This document shows, piece after piece, positions 20,020 to 29,197 of a stretch of 64,000 nucleotides of DNA. A program made the translations under genes and the position numbers. The notes beneath the pieces were generated by a model, which was given only the letters and a program-made list of their open reading frames with translations, was not told where the DNA came from and ran no database searches. Position 1 is the stretch's first letter. Each line of letters starts with the position of its first letter. The stretch comes from Bordetella sp. H567 (GTDB taxonomy: Bacteria > Pseudomonadota > Gammaproteobacteria > Burkholderiales > Burkholderiaceae_B): contig NZ_CP012334.1 in the NCBI RefSeq assembly GCF_001704295.1, positions 1,314,084-1,378,083 of the forward strand, read 5' to 3'.

Positions 20020-20048
20020 CCCCGGTTTCCGAGCCGGGGTTTTGTTTT
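20020..20048 (+). terminator. Intrinsic terminator downstream of the NCS2 permease
   Basis: CCCCGG (20020-20025) pairs with CCGGGG (20034-20039) and is followed by TTTTGTTTT on the plus strand. This is the most convincing Rho-independent terminator in the region and would separate the permease from greA. Confidence 0.75.
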
Positions 20049-20246
20049 GGTCGAAGCTTGCCGCCGCCGGCGTGGACGCCGGTAGAAAGAGCGGGCATGG
20101 CGAGGAGATCCGGCAGGGCTTCTTCCCCTGGAAGACGCCGGGGCGCGGCTGCGATGGCGGCGCCTGGCCCGCCGGCGCACGCGGAAATACGTCCCTGTTT
20201 GTTCGCCGCTGGCCGGCACGATGCCGCCTTGCTTAGACCGTTACCG
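20049..20246. other. Long upstream region of greA
   Basis: About 200 GC-rich bases between the permease terminator and the greA leader hairpin. No credible gene is seen: the open plus-strand frame running into greA has no family features. The greA promoter must be here, but no clear -35/-10 pair stands out. Confidence 0.3.
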
Positions 20247-20268
20247 AAACGCCCCGGCGGGGCGTTTT
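20247..20268 (+). promoter_or_regulatory. Terminator-like hairpin in the greA leader
   Basis: AAACGCCCC (20247-20255) pairs perfectly with GGGGCGTTT (20259-20267) over a 3-nt loop, ending in TTTT (20265-20268). It lies 23 bp before the greA ATG, so RNA polymerase must pass a strong hairpin with a short U run to express greA. In E. coli, greA also has terminators in its leader that yield the small RNA GraL; a comparable attenuation is an inference here. Confidence 0.5.
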
Positions 20269-20291
20269 CCACTTTTGGTAGAGATTGCGAT

Positions 20292-20768
20292 ATGTCAGCT
20301 ATTCCGTTGACGGTAGATGGCGCGGAGCGCCTGCGACACGAATTGCACCGTCTCAAGACTGTTGAGCGGCCCTCGGTGATCAGCGCCATCGCGGAGGCGC
20401 GCGCTCAGGGCGACCTGTCCGAAAACGCCGAATACGATGCGGCGCGGGAACGCCAGGGCTTTATCGAGGCGCGCATCGCCGAACTGGAGGCGACCCTGTC
20501 CAATGCCCATGTGATCAATCCAGGCGAGCTCGATGCCGACGGCCGGGCGGTGTTCGGCGCGACGGTGGAAATCGAAGACCTGGATTCGGGCGACCGGGTG
20601 GTCTATCAGATCGTCGGCGATGTCGAAGCGGACATCCGCGCGAACAAGATCTCCGTGTCCAGCCCGGTGGCGCGCGCGCTCATCGGCAAGAGCGAAGGGG
20701 ATGTGGTCGAAGTCCAGGCGCCCTCGGGCGTGCGCGAGTACGAGGTGATTAGCGTTCGCTACCTGTGA
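20292..20768 (+). CDS. greA: Transcription elongation factor GreA
   Basis: 158-aa GreA, which enters the RNA polymerase secondary channel and induces cleavage of backtracked transcripts. The N-terminal coiled coil contains LRHELHRLKTVERPSV and the acidic tip region GDLSENAEYDAARERQ; the C-terminal FKBP-like domain contains VFGATVEIEDLDSG and ISVSSPVARALIGK. Start ATG at 20292 gives the exact family length; an upstream in-frame extension is not GreA. It is placed before yhbY-rlmE-ftsH as in many proteobacteria. Confidence 0.97.
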   Translation: MSAIPLTVDGAERLRHELHRLKTVERPSVISAIAEARAQGDLSENAEYDAARERQGFIEARIAELEATLSNAHVINPGELDADGRAVFGATVEIEDLDSGDRVVYQIVGDVEADIRANKISVSSPVARALIGKSEGDVVEVQAPSGVREYEVISVRYL

Positions 20769-20779
20769 GCATGGCCGCG

Positions 20780-20797
20780 GCGCGGAGCAATCCGCGC
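20780..20797. terminator. Hairpin with GCAA tetraloop between convergent greA and yhbY
   Basis: GCGCGGA (20780-20786) pairs with TCCGCGC (20791-20797), closing a GCAA tetraloop of the stable GNRA class, 12 bp past the greA stop. It can form in either transcript direction and probably protects 3' ends; no T tract is seen on either side. Confidence 0.4.
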
Positions 20798-20880
20798 GGC
20801 AGCGCCGCGGCGGCGGGGCGGATCGCGTGGCGGTATCGCCGATGCACGCGGCGCCACGGCCGGCTGAGCGCGGTGTCGGC

Positions 20881-21480
20881 CTAGCGCTTGACGGTCTTGC
20901 GAGCCGGCCGCGCGGCACCACCACGGGCGCCGGCCCGCAGGCTGAGCGCGCTGCCGGTGCGGCGCGGGATGCCGTGGGCGGGGGCAGCGCCGGACTTGCG
21001 CGTGCTGGGACGGATGGGCTTGCCGGCCTTGTTCAGTTCGGTTGAGCCCGGACGGCGGCTTTCATCCGTGGGCGTGGCCGTCTTGCGCGGTGCGCGGGCG
21101 GGTTTTGCCAGGGTCTTGCCTTCCGCGGCCAGTTTTTTCGGGGTGTAGGGCTCTGACGGCTTGCGTTTCGGCGGCGCGGCCGGCGCGAGCAACGACGGCA
21201 TGCCGGGTTGCGGACGGTACAGAATGAGCATCTTGCCCAGATGATGAACCGGCGCACAGGACAGGGCATCGCAAATGGACGCCAGCATTTCCTCGCGCGT
21301 GTCGCGGTCCTCGCCGCCGGCGCGCACCTTGATCAGGCCGTGCGCGGTCAGGTTGGCATCGATTTCCTTCAGGACCGCATCCGACAGTCCTTTATCGCCG
21401 ATCAGGACGACAGGGCGCAGGGCATGGGCTGCGGACCGCAGCGCGCTGCGCTCTCGGGATGTAATTTCTAATATAGGCAT
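20881..21480 (-). CDS. yhbY: YhbY-family CRM-domain RNA-binding protein with basic tail
   Basis: 199 aa. The first 97 residues are a complete YhbY/CRM domain ([27 protein letters not shown], then [20 protein letters not shown]), which binds pre-50S ribosomal particles. E. coli YhbY is only about 97 aa; here a further 100 residues follow, rich in Lys, Arg, Pro and Ala, probably disordered and RNA-binding. The start codon lies only 17 bp from the divergent rlmE start, so their promoters must overlap the opposing genes. Linkage greA-yhbY-rlmE-ftsH is the standard order. Confidence 0.9.
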   Translation of the reverse strand: MPILEITSRERSALRSAAHALRPVVLIGDKGLSDAVLKEIDANLTAHGLIKVRAGGEDRDTREEMLASICDALSCAPVHHLGKMLILYRPQPGMPSLLAPAAPPKRKPSEPYTPKKLAAEGKTLAKPARAPRKTATPTDESRRPGSTELNKAGKPIRPSTRKSGAAPAHGIPRRTGSALSLRAGARGGAARPARKTVKR

Positions 21481-21497
21481 GTCGGAATTGTACGGGA

Positions 21498-22139
21498 ATG
21501 GCCAAGAATAAATTTTCCAAGGATTGGTTGCACCAGCATATCAACGATCCTTATGTGAAGATGGCGCAGCAAAAGGGCTACCGGGCCCGTGCCGCCTTCA
21601 AGCTGATCGAAATCCTGGAAGCGGAAAAGCTGATGCGCCGGGGCGATGTGGTGGTGGACCTGGGCTCCGCGCCAGGCAGCTGGTCGCAGGTCGCCCGCGA
21701 GCGCCTGGTCGGGCAAGGCGGGGTGGTGGACGGGCGTATCGTCGCGCTGGATATCCTGCCGATGGAGCCGGTGGCCGGGGTGGAATTCATCCAGGGCGAC
21801 TTCCGCGAGGAATCCGTGCTGGGCATCCTGGAGAAAACCCTCGATGGCCAGGCGGTGGACCTTGTTATTTCCGACATGGCCCCCAACCTGTCCGGAGTGA
21901 GCGTCGCCGATGCGGCGCGCATCCAGCATGTCTGCGACCTTGCGCTCGAGTTTTCGCTGGCCCATTTGAAGCCGGACGGCGCCCTGATCGTGAAAGCCTT
22001 CCACGGGAGCGGGTTTTCACAGATCGTGCAATCGTTCAAGCAGCACTTCAAAAGGGTGGTGGAGCGCAAGCCGAAGGCGTCGCGGCCCAATTCTTCCGAA
22101 ACCTTTCTAGTCGCGAGGAACCTCAAGCAGCGAGGCTGA
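21498..22139 (+). CDS. rlmE: 23S rRNA 2'-O-methyltransferase RlmE (FtsJ/RrmJ)
   Basis: 213-aa SAM-dependent enzyme methylating U2552 of 23S rRNA in the A loop. The fold shows the SAM motif [15 protein letters not shown], the catalytic Lys in the [16 protein letters not shown] region, the Asp in [11 protein letters not shown] and the second Lys in [11 protein letters not shown]. The N-terminal [14 protein letters not shown] is typical. A TAATAT box at 21469-21474, inside the opposing yhbY start region, may serve as -10 element, giving a leader of under 20 nt. Confidence 0.96.
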   Translation: MAKNKFSKDWLHQHINDPYVKMAQQKGYRARAAFKLIEILEAEKLMRRGDVVVDLGSAPGSWSQVARERLVGQGGVVDGRIVALDILPMEPVAGVEFIQGDFREESVLGILEKTLDGQAVDLVISDMAPNLSGVSVADAARIQHVCDLALEFSLAHLKPDGALIVKAFHGSGFSQIVQSFKQHFKRVVERKPKASRPNSSETFLVARNLKQRG

Positions 22140-22312
22140 TATCCGGATATCCCGGGCCCGGGGAACCGCCCTTGACGGGGCAGCTACCCGGATCGGAAAC
22201 CCTATCCGCCTGCTTTTTACATTTGCATTCGGCCAAATGCGCCAAAAAGCCCTATAACCGGCGTTCCGCGGGGAACGTCCCACGCGTGCCCCACGACGGG
22301 GTAGAATCGCTA

Positions 22313-22341
22313 TTGACATACTTGTGGTTGTGTCCTATGGC
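22313..22341 (+). promoter_or_regulatory. Sigma-70 promoter of ftsH
   Basis: TTGACA at 22313-22318 and TATGGC at 22336-22341, separated by exactly 17 bp. Transcription would begin near 22348, about 40 nt before the ftsH TTG start. I see no convincing heat-shock sigma-32 promoter, although ftsH is heat-inducible in other proteobacteria. Confidence 0.6.
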
Positions 22342-22388
22342 AGAGGCTGCCGCAATCACCGGTCGGAATCGAAAGCAGGAGATCGACC

Positions 22389-24278
22389 TTGAATAATTCA
22401 TTTTCCAAAGTTGCGGTGTGGATGGTGATAGCGCTGGTGCTATTCACCGTCTTCAAGCAATTCGACGGGCGCACCCAGTCGCAGGACGGCGTGAGCTATA
22501 CGCAGTTCATGGACGACGCCAAGGCGGGTCGCATCCGCAAGGTCGACGTGCAGGGCGACATGCTCTACGTGACGCCGGACGCCGGCCGTCCCTATACCCT
22601 GACTTCGCCGGGTGACCTCTGGATGGTCTCCGATCTGCTGAAGTACGGGGTGCAGGTTTCCGGCAAGGCACGCGAAGAACAATCGCTGCTGATGAATATC
22701 TTCGTCTCATGGTTCCCCATGCTGCTGCTGATCGGCGTATGGATATTCTTCATGAGGCAGATGCAGGGCGGCGGGCGCGGCGGGGCATTCAGCTTCGGCA
22801 AATCGCGCGCGCGCATGCTCGACGAAAACACCAACCAGGTCACGTTTTCGGACGTCGCGGGTTGCGACGAAGCCAAGGAAGACGTGCAGGAGCTCGTCGA
22901 TTTCCTGCGCGATCCCAGCAAGTTCCAGAAGCTGGGCGGCCGTATTCCGCGCGGCGTGCTGATGGTGGGTTCGCCCGGTACCGGCAAGACGCTGCTGGCC
23001 AAGGCGATTGCCGGCGAAGCAAAGGTGCCTTTCTTCAGCATCTCGGGCTCGGACTTCGTGGAAATGTTCGTCGGCGTGGGCGCCGCGCGTGTCCGCGACA
23101 TGTTCGAAAATGCCAAGAAGCACGCCCCCTGCATCATCTTCATCGATGAAATCGACGCCGTGGGCCGCCAGCGTGGCGCCGGCCTGGGCGGTGGCAACGA
23201 CGAACGCGAACAGACCCTGAACCAGATGCTGGTGGAAATGGACGGCTTCGAGTCCGGCCAGGGCGTCATCGTGATCGCCGCCACCAACCGTCCCGACGTG
23301 CTGGATCCGGCGCTGCTGCGTCCGGGCCGTTTCGACCGCCAGGTCGTGGTGCCGCTGCCTGACATCCGCGGCCGTGAGCAGATCCTGAAGGTCCACATGC
23401 GCAAGGTTCCGCTGTCGCCCAACGTGGACGCTTCCGTCCTGGCGCGCGGCACCCCGGGCTTTTCGGGCGCGGACCTGGCGAACCTGGTCAACGAAGCGGC
23501 GCTGTTCGCCGCGCGCCGCAACGGCCGCACGGTGGACATGTCCGACTTCGAAAAGGCCAAGGACAAGATCATCATGGGCGCGGAACGCCGCTCCATCGTG
23601 ATGCCCGAGGACGAGCGCAAGAACACCGCGTATCACGAATCCGGCCACGCCATCGTGGCGCGCATGCTGCCCAAGACCGATCCCGTGCACAAGGTCACCA
23701 TCATCCCGCGCGGCCGCGCGCTGGGCGTGACCATGCAGCTGCCGGAAAGCGACCGCTACAGCATGGACAAGCTGCGCCTGCTGAGCACCATCGCCGTGCT
23801 GTTCGGGGGCCGCATCGCCGAAGAGCTGTTCATGGACCAGATGACCACGGGCGCCTCGAACGACTTCGAGCGGGCCACCGCCATCGCCCGCGATATCGTC
23901 ACGCGGTACGGGATGGACCAGGAGCTGGGCCCCATGGTCTATGCGGAAAACGAAGGTGAAGTCTTCCTGGGGCGCAGCGTCACCAAGACGACGCACGTAT
24001 CCGAAGCGACCATGCAGAAGGTGGACGCCTCCATACGCCGCATCATCGATGAGCAGTACGACGTGGCGCGCAAGATCCTGGAGGGCAACCGCGACAAGGT
24101 GGAAGCCATGGCCGCCGCGCTGCTCGAATGGGAAACCATCGACGCGGACCAGATCGACGACATCATCTCCGGCCGTCCGCCGCGTCCGCCCAAGACGCCG
24201 CAGGGTCCTTCCGACACTGCCGACAGCCCGCCCAGCGGCCTGGCACCCGGCGGCAGCAGCACCGCGCCGGCGGTCTAA
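22389..24278 (+). CDS. ftsH: ATP-dependent zinc metalloprotease FtsH
   Basis: 629-aa membrane-anchored AAA+ protease that degrades misfolded membrane proteins and regulators such as LpxC and sigma-32 in E. coli. Two transmembrane segments (about 8-24 and 103-123) flank a periplasmic domain. The AAA domain has Walker A GSPGTGKT (194-201), Walker B IIFIDEID (249-256) and the SRH region [20 protein letters not shown] (298-317). The protease domain carries HESGH (416-420). The C-terminal tail is Pro/Gly-rich. It uses a TTG start with GGAG at the right distance. folP and glmM follow. Confidence 0.97.
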   Translation: MNNSFSKVAVWMVIALVLFTVFKQFDGRTQSQDGVSYTQFMDDAKAGRIRKVDVQGDMLYVTPDAGRPYTLTSPGDLWMVSDLLKYGVQVSGKAREEQSLLMNIFVSWFPMLLLIGVWIFFMRQMQGGGRGGAFSFGKSRARMLDENTNQVTFSDVAGCDEAKEDVQELVDFLRDPSKFQKLGGRIPRGVLMVGSPGTGKTLLAKAIAGEAKVPFFSISGSDFVEMFVGVGAARVRDMFENAKKHAPCIIFIDEIDAVGRQRGAGLGGGNDEREQTLNQMLVEMDGFESGQGVIVIAATNRPDVLDPALLRPGRFDRQVVVPLPDIRGREQILKVHMRKVPLSPNVDASVLARGTPGFSGADLANLVNEAALFAARRNGRTVDMSDFEKAKDKIIMGAERRSIVMPEDERKNTAYHESGHAIVARMLPKTDPVHKVTIIPRGRALGVTMQLPESDRYSMDKLRLLSTIAVLFGGRIAEELFMDQMTTGASNDFERATAIARDIVTRYGMDQELGPMVYAENEGEVFLGRSVTKTTHVSEATMQKVDASIRRIIDEQYDVARKILEGNRDKVEAMAAALLEWETIDADQIDDIISGRPPRPPKTPQGPSDTADSPPSGLAPGGSSTAPAV

Positions 24279-24303
24279 GGCCGGCCTGGACCCGACACGC
24301 TAG

Positions 24304-25179
24304 ATGGCCAACACGTTCCTGTGCGGGCGCTACGAGTTCGATCTCGAGCGCCCGCTGGTCATGGGGATAGTCAATGTCACGCCCGATTCCTTTTCGGACG
24401 GGGGACAGCATGACAGCGCGGACGCCGCCATTGCCCATGCACGGCAACTGGTCCAGGAGGGCGCGCACATCCTGGATATCGGCGGCGAATCCACCCGCCC
24501 CGGCGCCGCGCCGGTGTCCGAGCAGGACGAACTGGCACGCGTGCTGCCACTGATCGAAGCGCTGCGCGATTGCGGCGTGCCGCTGTCCATTGATACCTTC
24601 AAGCCCGGTGTGATGCGGGCGGTACTGGACGCCGGCGCCGACATGATCAACGACATCTACGGTTTCCGGCAGCCTGGCGCGATCGAGGCCGTGGCCGGTT
24701 CTCGCTGCGGGCTCTGCGTCATGCACATGAAGGGCGACCCGCGCACGATGCAGGAACGACCCGAATACAGCGACCTGCTGGGCGAAATCGGCCTGTTCCT
24801 GGGCGCTCGCGCGCAGAAGCTGCGCAGCGCCTGGGTCGATCCCCGCCGCATCGTGCTGGACCCGGGATTCGGTTTCGGCAAGACGCCGGAGCAGAACTAC
24901 CAGTTGGCCAGGCGCCTCGGCAGCCTGCGGGTATCCAGCTATCCCCTGCTGGTGGGCATGTCGCGCAAATCCATGATCGGCCATGCCACGGGCAGGGATG
25001 TGCATAACCGCCTGCCCGGCAGCATCGCGGCGGCCCTGGCCTGCGTGGCGCGCGGCGCCGCCATCGTGCGCGTGCACGACGTCGCGGCGACCGTGGACGC
25101 GCTTAAGGTATGGCAGGCCGTGGAGCAGGGCGGTATTCCCACCGATGTCCGGAATCCCGTCAGGGAAACCGGTAAATAA
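24304..25179 (+). CDS. folP: Dihydropteroate synthase
   Basis: 291-aa folate enzyme that joins 4-aminobenzoate to dihydropterin pyrophosphate; the sulfonamide target. Diagnostic motifs are [15 protein letters not shown] near residue 20, [11 protein letters not shown] (about 60-70), and the pterin-site segments [10 protein letters not shown] and LLVGMSRKS. The barrel continues with [16 protein letters not shown]. No substitution typical of resistance can be judged without alignment. It starts 25 bp behind ftsH and precedes glmM, as in E. coli. Confidence 0.96.
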   Translation: MANTFLCGRYEFDLERPLVMGIVNVTPDSFSDGGQHDSADAAIAHARQLVQEGAHILDIGGESTRPGAAPVSEQDELARVLPLIEALRDCGVPLSIDTFKPGVMRAVLDAGADMINDIYGFRQPGAIEAVAGSRCGLCVMHMKGDPRTMQERPEYSDLLGEIGLFLGARAQKLRSAWVDPRRIVLDPGFGFGKTPEQNYQLARRLGSLRVSSYPLLVGMSRKSMIGHATGRDVHNRLPGSIAAALACVARGAAIVRVHDVAATVDALKVWQAVEQGGIPTDVRNPVRETGK

Positions 25180-25208
25180 TCCGGCGCTTACGCTACAGGA
25201 ATCACTAC

Positions 25209-26552
25209 ATGAGTACACGCAAATATTTCGGCACGGATGGCGTGCGAGGTGAAGTCGGCGGTCCCGTCATCAATGCCGAATTCGCGTTGCGGCTGGGCTA
25301 TGCGGCGGGCAAGGTGTTCGCGCGCGGCATGCGCGGCGGCAGCCGGCCCAAGGTCCTGATCGGAAAGGACACGCGCATTTCGGGCTATATGCTGGAATCG
25401 GCGCTGGAAGCCGGCTTTTCGGCGGCCGGTATCGACGTGTTGCTGGCGGGGCCGCTGCCCACGCCGGCCATTGCTTACCTGACGCGCGTGCTGCGCCAGA
25501 CCGCGGGCATCGTGATCAGCGCGTCCCATAATCCCTATCACGACAACGGCATCAAATTCTTTTCCAGTCTCGGCATGAAGCTGCCCGACGAGACCGAGGC
25601 GGCGATCGAGGCCGCGCTGGACGAGCCGCTGGGCTGCGTCAGCTCCGAGGCCCTGGGCCGCGCGCGGCGGCTGGACGACGCGGCCGGGCGCTACATCGAA
25701 TTCTGCAAAAGCACCTTCCCGAACGACCTGGACCTGAATGGCCTGAGCCTGGTGGTGGACGCTGCCCATGGCGCCGCCTATCACATTGCCCCCCACGTGT
25801 TCCGCGAACTGGGCGCGGACGTGTATGCGGTAGGTGTGCAACCCGACGGCTTCAATATCAACAAGGGCGTGGGCGCCCTGTATCCCGAGGCCCTGGCCGC
25901 CGAAGTGCGCGCCCGTGGGGCGCAGCTGGGTATCGCCCTGGACGGCGATGCGGATCGCCTGCAGATGGTGGACGCCAGCGGACGCATCTATAACGGCGAC
26001 GAACTGCTTTACGCCATCCTGAAGGAGCGCATGCAGCGCGGTGCCGTGGCGGGCGTGGTGGGCACCCTGATGACCAACTACGGCTTCGAACGCCGGCTGG
26101 AGCAACTGGGCGTCGGCTTCCACCGGGCCGACGTGGGCGACCGCTATGTCATGGAACAGATGCAGGCGCGCGGCTGGCTGTACGGCGGCGAGAGCTCCGG
26201 CCACCTGATCTGCCTGGATTGCCATACCACCGGCGACGGCATCATTGCCGCCCTGCAGGTACTGACGGCCCTGCGCCGCAACGACACCACGCTGGCGGAC
26301 TGGGTCGTCGACCTGCGCATGTATCCGCAGCAGATGATCAACGTGCCCCTGGCGCCGGGGCAGGATTGGAAGACCCACCCCGGGCTGCTCGCCGCCCGCG
26401 GCGACGTTGAAAAGCAGCTGGCGGGCAAAGGGCGCGTGCTGATCCGGGCGTCCGGGACCGAACCGAAACTGCGCCTGATGGTCGAAGCGGAGGAATCCGC
26501 CCTCGCCATGGCTTGCGCGCAGAATCTGGCCGCCAGCCTGGCGGCGGAATAG
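25209..26552 (+). CDS. glmM: Phosphoglucosamine mutase
   Basis: 447-aa enzyme that converts glucosamine-6-phosphate to glucosamine-1-phosphate for peptidoglycan and lipopolysaccharide. The N-terminal [13 protein letters not shown] is characteristic. The active-site phosphoserine lies in [16 protein letters not shown] (Ser106). The metal-binding loop is [11 protein letters not shown], the sugar loop GGESSGHLI, and the phosphate loop [13 protein letters not shown]. Last gene of the ftsH-folP-glmM unit. Confidence 0.97.
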   Translation: MSTRKYFGTDGVRGEVGGPVINAEFALRLGYAAGKVFARGMRGGSRPKVLIGKDTRISGYMLESALEAGFSAAGIDVLLAGPLPTPAIAYLTRVLRQTAGIVISASHNPYHDNGIKFFSSLGMKLPDETEAAIEAALDEPLGCVSSEALGRARRLDDAAGRYIEFCKSTFPNDLDLNGLSLVVDAAHGAAYHIAPHVFRELGADVYAVGVQPDGFNINKGVGALYPEALAAEVRARGAQLGIALDGDADRLQMVDASGRIYNGDELLYAILKERMQRGAVAGVVGTLMTNYGFERRLEQLGVGFHRADVGDRYVMEQMQARGWLYGGESSGHLICLDCHTTGDGIIAALQVLTALRRNDTTLADWVVDLRMYPQQMINVPLAPGQDWKTHPGLLAARGDVEKQLAGKGRVLIRASGTEPKLRLMVEAEESALAMACAQNLAASLAAE

Positions 26553-26623
26553 TCCTTCTGATTTTTTGCGGTGGGAAGTCAGCCATTCCTGGGCGGGGTG
26601 CGGAGCGCCATGCTTAACAATCA

Positions 26624-26652
26624 CGTCACATGTCGGTCAAATACCTGACATA
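26624..26652 (+). promoter_or_regulatory. Pho-box-like direct repeats upstream of olsB
   Basis: Three heptamers with exact 11-bp spacing: CGTCACA (26624), GGTCAAA (26635) and TGACATA (26646). This is the spacing and half-site type bound by PhoB. The last repeat ends 40 bp before the olsB ATG. The same arrangement is repeated before ppk and pstS, which makes chance unlikely. It overlaps an upstream ATG of the olsB frame, arguing for the downstream start. Confidence 0.6.
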
Positions 26653-26692
26653 CATGCCGCCCACACTACTCGGACACCTAGGAGTTGGCCGA

Positions 26693-27529
26693 ATGCTTGA
26701 ATTAGTCCGCATCGACCCTGATCGTACCGCCACGCCCGATACGTGGAACCATCCCGCCGAAGGCGGCCTCGTCGTCGGTCTGGCGCGTACCGCGGAAGAG
26801 GTCGAGGAAATCCAGCGACTGCGCTTTCGGGTCTTTACCGAGGACATGGGCGCCGTGTTCCCGGACGCCCACGATGGCATAGACCAGGATCGTTTCGATG
26901 CCTGGTGCGAGCACGTCATGGTCCGTGAACTGCACACCGGGCGGGTCGTGGGCACCTATCGCCTGCTGACCCCCGAAAACGCCCACCAGGCGGGCGGCTA
27001 CTATTCCGAATCCGAATTCGACCTGGCCGGCCTGGGCGCCTTGCGCGAACGGATGGTGGAGGCGGGGCGCTCCTGTACGCACCCGGACTTCCGCAATGGC
27101 GCCGTGATCATGCTGCTATGGTCCGGCGTGGCCGAGTTCATGCGGCGTGGCGGCTATGACTACCTGCTGGGCTGTGCCAGCGTCAGCTTGCGCGACGATG
27201 GCGTGACGGCGGCAGAGGTCTGGCGGGCGGTGTCCGGCCATCTGGGCGATACCACCCTGCCGCGCGTACAGCCGCGGCATCGCTATCCCCTGGAAAAGCT
27301 CGCCAGCACCACGCTGCCGGCGCGCGTGCCCCCGTTGATCAAGGGCTACCTGAAACTGGGCGCCAAGATCTGCGGCGAGCCGGCCTGGGATCCGGACTTC
27401 AATGCCGCGGATTTCCCCGTCTTGCTGGACATGAAGCGCATGGACGAACGGTATCGCCGGCATTTCGGCCTGATATCGCCCGACGAGGCCGTGCAGGGTG
27501 ACAGCCGCGCGGTCCGCAAGGCTGCCTGA
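26693..27529 (+). CDS. olsB: Ornithine N-acyltransferase, OlsB-like (GNAT/hemolysin-type)
   Basis: 278-aa member of the OlsB family, which acylates ornithine from 3-hydroxyacyl-ACP, the first step to phosphorus-free ornithine lipids. Motifs include VEEIQRLRFRVFTEDMGAVF, the HVMVRELHTGRVVGTYRLL strand, MVEAGRSCTHPDFRNGAVI and LLGCASVSL, followed by PPLIKGYLKLGAKICGEPAWD. The ATG at 26693 has GGAG 8 bp upstream and leaves the Pho box outside the gene. The partner acyltransferase OlsA is not in the window. The position beside ppx, ppk and pst supports a phosphate-starvation role. Confidence 0.82.
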   Translation: MLELVRIDPDRTATPDTWNHPAEGGLVVGLARTAEEVEEIQRLRFRVFTEDMGAVFPDAHDGIDQDRFDAWCEHVMVRELHTGRVVGTYRLLTPENAHQAGGYYSESEFDLAGLGALRERMVEAGRSCTHPDFRNGAVIMLLWSGVAEFMRRGGYDYLLGCASVSLRDDGVTAAEVWRAVSGHLGDTTLPRVQPRHRYPLEKLASTTLPARVPPLIKGYLKLGAKICGEPAWDPDFNAADFPVLLDMKRMDERYRRHFGLISPDEAVQGDSRAVRKAA

Positions 27530-27532
27530 CCT

Positions 27533-29023
27533 TCAGAATTCCAGCAGCTCGAACGAAAAACCCACCTTGCGCCATTCCGATTCCTCGGCGCGCAGGGTGA
27601 AATCGCTCAAGGGGTGCTCGGCCAGCCAGTCGTGCCGCACGCGCACGACGATGGAATCGCCGCGCACGGACACCGACAACGGCAGCGCTGCCAGGTCCTC
27701 GCGCCGGCGAAACAGCAATACCGCCAGGCGTAGGCACAGGATGGCCAGCCATTCCTCGCGGTTGCGCACCAGGGGCTCCAGCTTGCCCAGCTTGCCGTGG
27801 TGGCCCAGGGCCAGCAAGGCAAGCAGGCGCTGGTCGTCGCGGGAAAAGCCCGGCATGTCCGCGTTGCCCAGCACATAGGCGGAATGCTTGTGATAGTCGT
27901 TGTGGGCGATCGACAGGCCGATTTCGTGCAGGTCGGCCGCCCAGCCCAGCGCATGCGCGAGTTCGTGGCGCTCGGTGCCGGCTTCGATGCCGGATTCCTT
28001 GAACAGCGTCAGGGCGGCGCGCCGCACCCGTGCAGCCTGGTTCACGTCGATGTGATAGCGCTTCATGAACTGCCGCACCGACTCGTCGCGCTTGTCATGC
28101 TGGTCGTCGCGTCCCAGCAGGTCGTAGAGCACCCCCAGGCGCAGGGCACCGTCGCCCGTATGCATGACGTCGATGTTCAGCTCGTCGAACAGCGCGCTCA
28201 TGATGGCCAGGCCGCCCGGCAGCACGTCGGCGCGTTCTACCTTGATGCCCGGCAATTCGGAAGGGATGACGCGACCCGAGCGGATGATGCGGTCCTTCAG
28301 TTTGGCCAGGCCGGCGCGCGTGATGCCCCGGTTGGAAAACCCGCACTCGGTCAGGATCGCGTACAGCGCCTTGGCCGTGCCGGAGGACCCATAGGCTTCC
28401 TTCCAGCCCATCTTGCGGTACTGCTTGGCAATGACTTCCGCCTCGCGCCGCGCGGCAAGTTCGGCCAGTTTCATCTGGTGCGCGTCCACGACGCCGTCGC
28501 GGAAGAACTGCCGGCTATAGCTGACGCACCCCATGTACAGCGACGACATGAGGGCGGGCTCGTACCCTTTGCCGATGATGACTTCGGTGGATCCGCCGCC
28601 GATGTCGATCACCAGCCGCTTGTTCTGGGACGGGGGCAGGGTGTGGACCACACCCGAAAAAATCAGGCGGGCCTCTTCGCGGCCGGCGATGACTTCGATG
28701 GGAAAGCCCAGCGCCGCCCCGGCGCGCGGCAGGAATTCGGCCGTATTGCGGGCGACGCGGAAGGTGTTGGTGGCGACGGCGCGCACGCGGCTGGGATGGA
28801 AGTTGCGCAATCTTTCGCCGAACCGTTCCAGCACTTCGATGGCGCGGTCCACGGCGTCCCGGGATAGGTGCTTGTCGGCATCCAGGCCGGCCGCCAGGCG
28901 TACGGTTTCCTTCAGCCTGTCGATCTGGTAGATCTGGGCGGCGCCTTCCTGCTGGACGACCCGCCCGATGGACAGGCGGAAACTGTTGGAACCGAGGTCG
29001 ACGGCGGCCAGAAGATGATCCAT
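27533..29023 (-). CDS. ppx: Exopolyphosphatase (Ppx/GppA family)
   Basis: 496-aa protein hydrolysing polyphosphate or pppGpp. It has the ASKHA phosphate loops: LAAVDLGSNSFRLSIG at the start and RLVIDIGGGSTEVIIG at about 140, with the intervening VATNTFRVARNTAEF. The C-terminal HD-like domain contains ELAHALGWAADLHEIGLSIAH. Ppx rather than GppA is suggested by length and by the adjacent ppk. I chose the ATG at 29023 because the family starts just before LLAAVDLGSN; an upstream frame adds 38 unconserved residues reaching into the ppk regulatory repeats. No good ribosome site is seen for either. Confidence 0.92.
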   Translation of the reverse strand: MDHLLAAVDLGSNSFRLSIGRVVQQEGAAQIYQIDRLKETVRLAAGLDADKHLSRDAVDRAIEVLERFGERLRNFHPSRVRAVATNTFRVARNTAEFLPRAGAALGFPIEVIAGREEARLIFSGVVHTLPPSQNKRLVIDIGGGSTEVIIGKGYEPALMSSLYMGCVSYSRQFFRDGVVDAHQMKLAELAARREAEVIAKQYRKMGWKEAYGSSGTAKALYAILTECGFSNRGITRAGLAKLKDRIIRSGRVIPSELPGIKVERADVLPGGLAIMSALFDELNIDVMHTGDGALRLGVLYDLLGRDDQHDKRDESVRQFMKRYHIDVNQAARVRRAALTLFKESGIEAGTERHELAHALGWAADLHEIGLSIAHNDYHKHSAYVLGNADMPGFSRDDQRLLALLALGHHGKLGKLEPLVRNREEWLAILCLRLAVLLFRRREDLAALPLSVSVRGDSIVVRVRHDWLAEHPLSDFTLRAEESEWRKVGFSFELLEF

Positions 29024-29120
29024 GCGGCTGAAATGCGAGAAAGCGGGGGACGCGCCATTATAGAGAGGTGACTTTCCCATGGTCGCGTCGAGGGTAAATT
29101 GGGCGTAGGCTTGCAGGGTT

Positions 29121-29160
29121 TGACACCAGGTTGTCATGGAATAGTCACAAAACTGACGTA
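29121..29160 (+). promoter_or_regulatory. Four-repeat Pho box upstream of ppk
   Basis: Four heptamers at exact 11-bp steps: TGACACC (29121), TGTCATG (29132), AGTCACA (29143) and TGACGTA (29154). A -10-like TACAAGAT lies about 20 bp farther, before the ppk ATG. This is the longest of the three Pho-box arrays here and could bind two PhoB dimers. It lies between the divergent ppx and ppk starts and may act on both. Confidence 0.65.
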
Positions 29161-29197
29161 AAACCCGTCCGCTGGCTTACAAGATACGGAATTCCGA

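Noticed and set aside
22140-22388. Sigma-32 heat-shock promoter before ftsH
   Set aside because: A CTTGAC element near 22172 lacks a matching CCCCAT-type -10 at proper distance; the sigma-70 pair at 22313 is much better.
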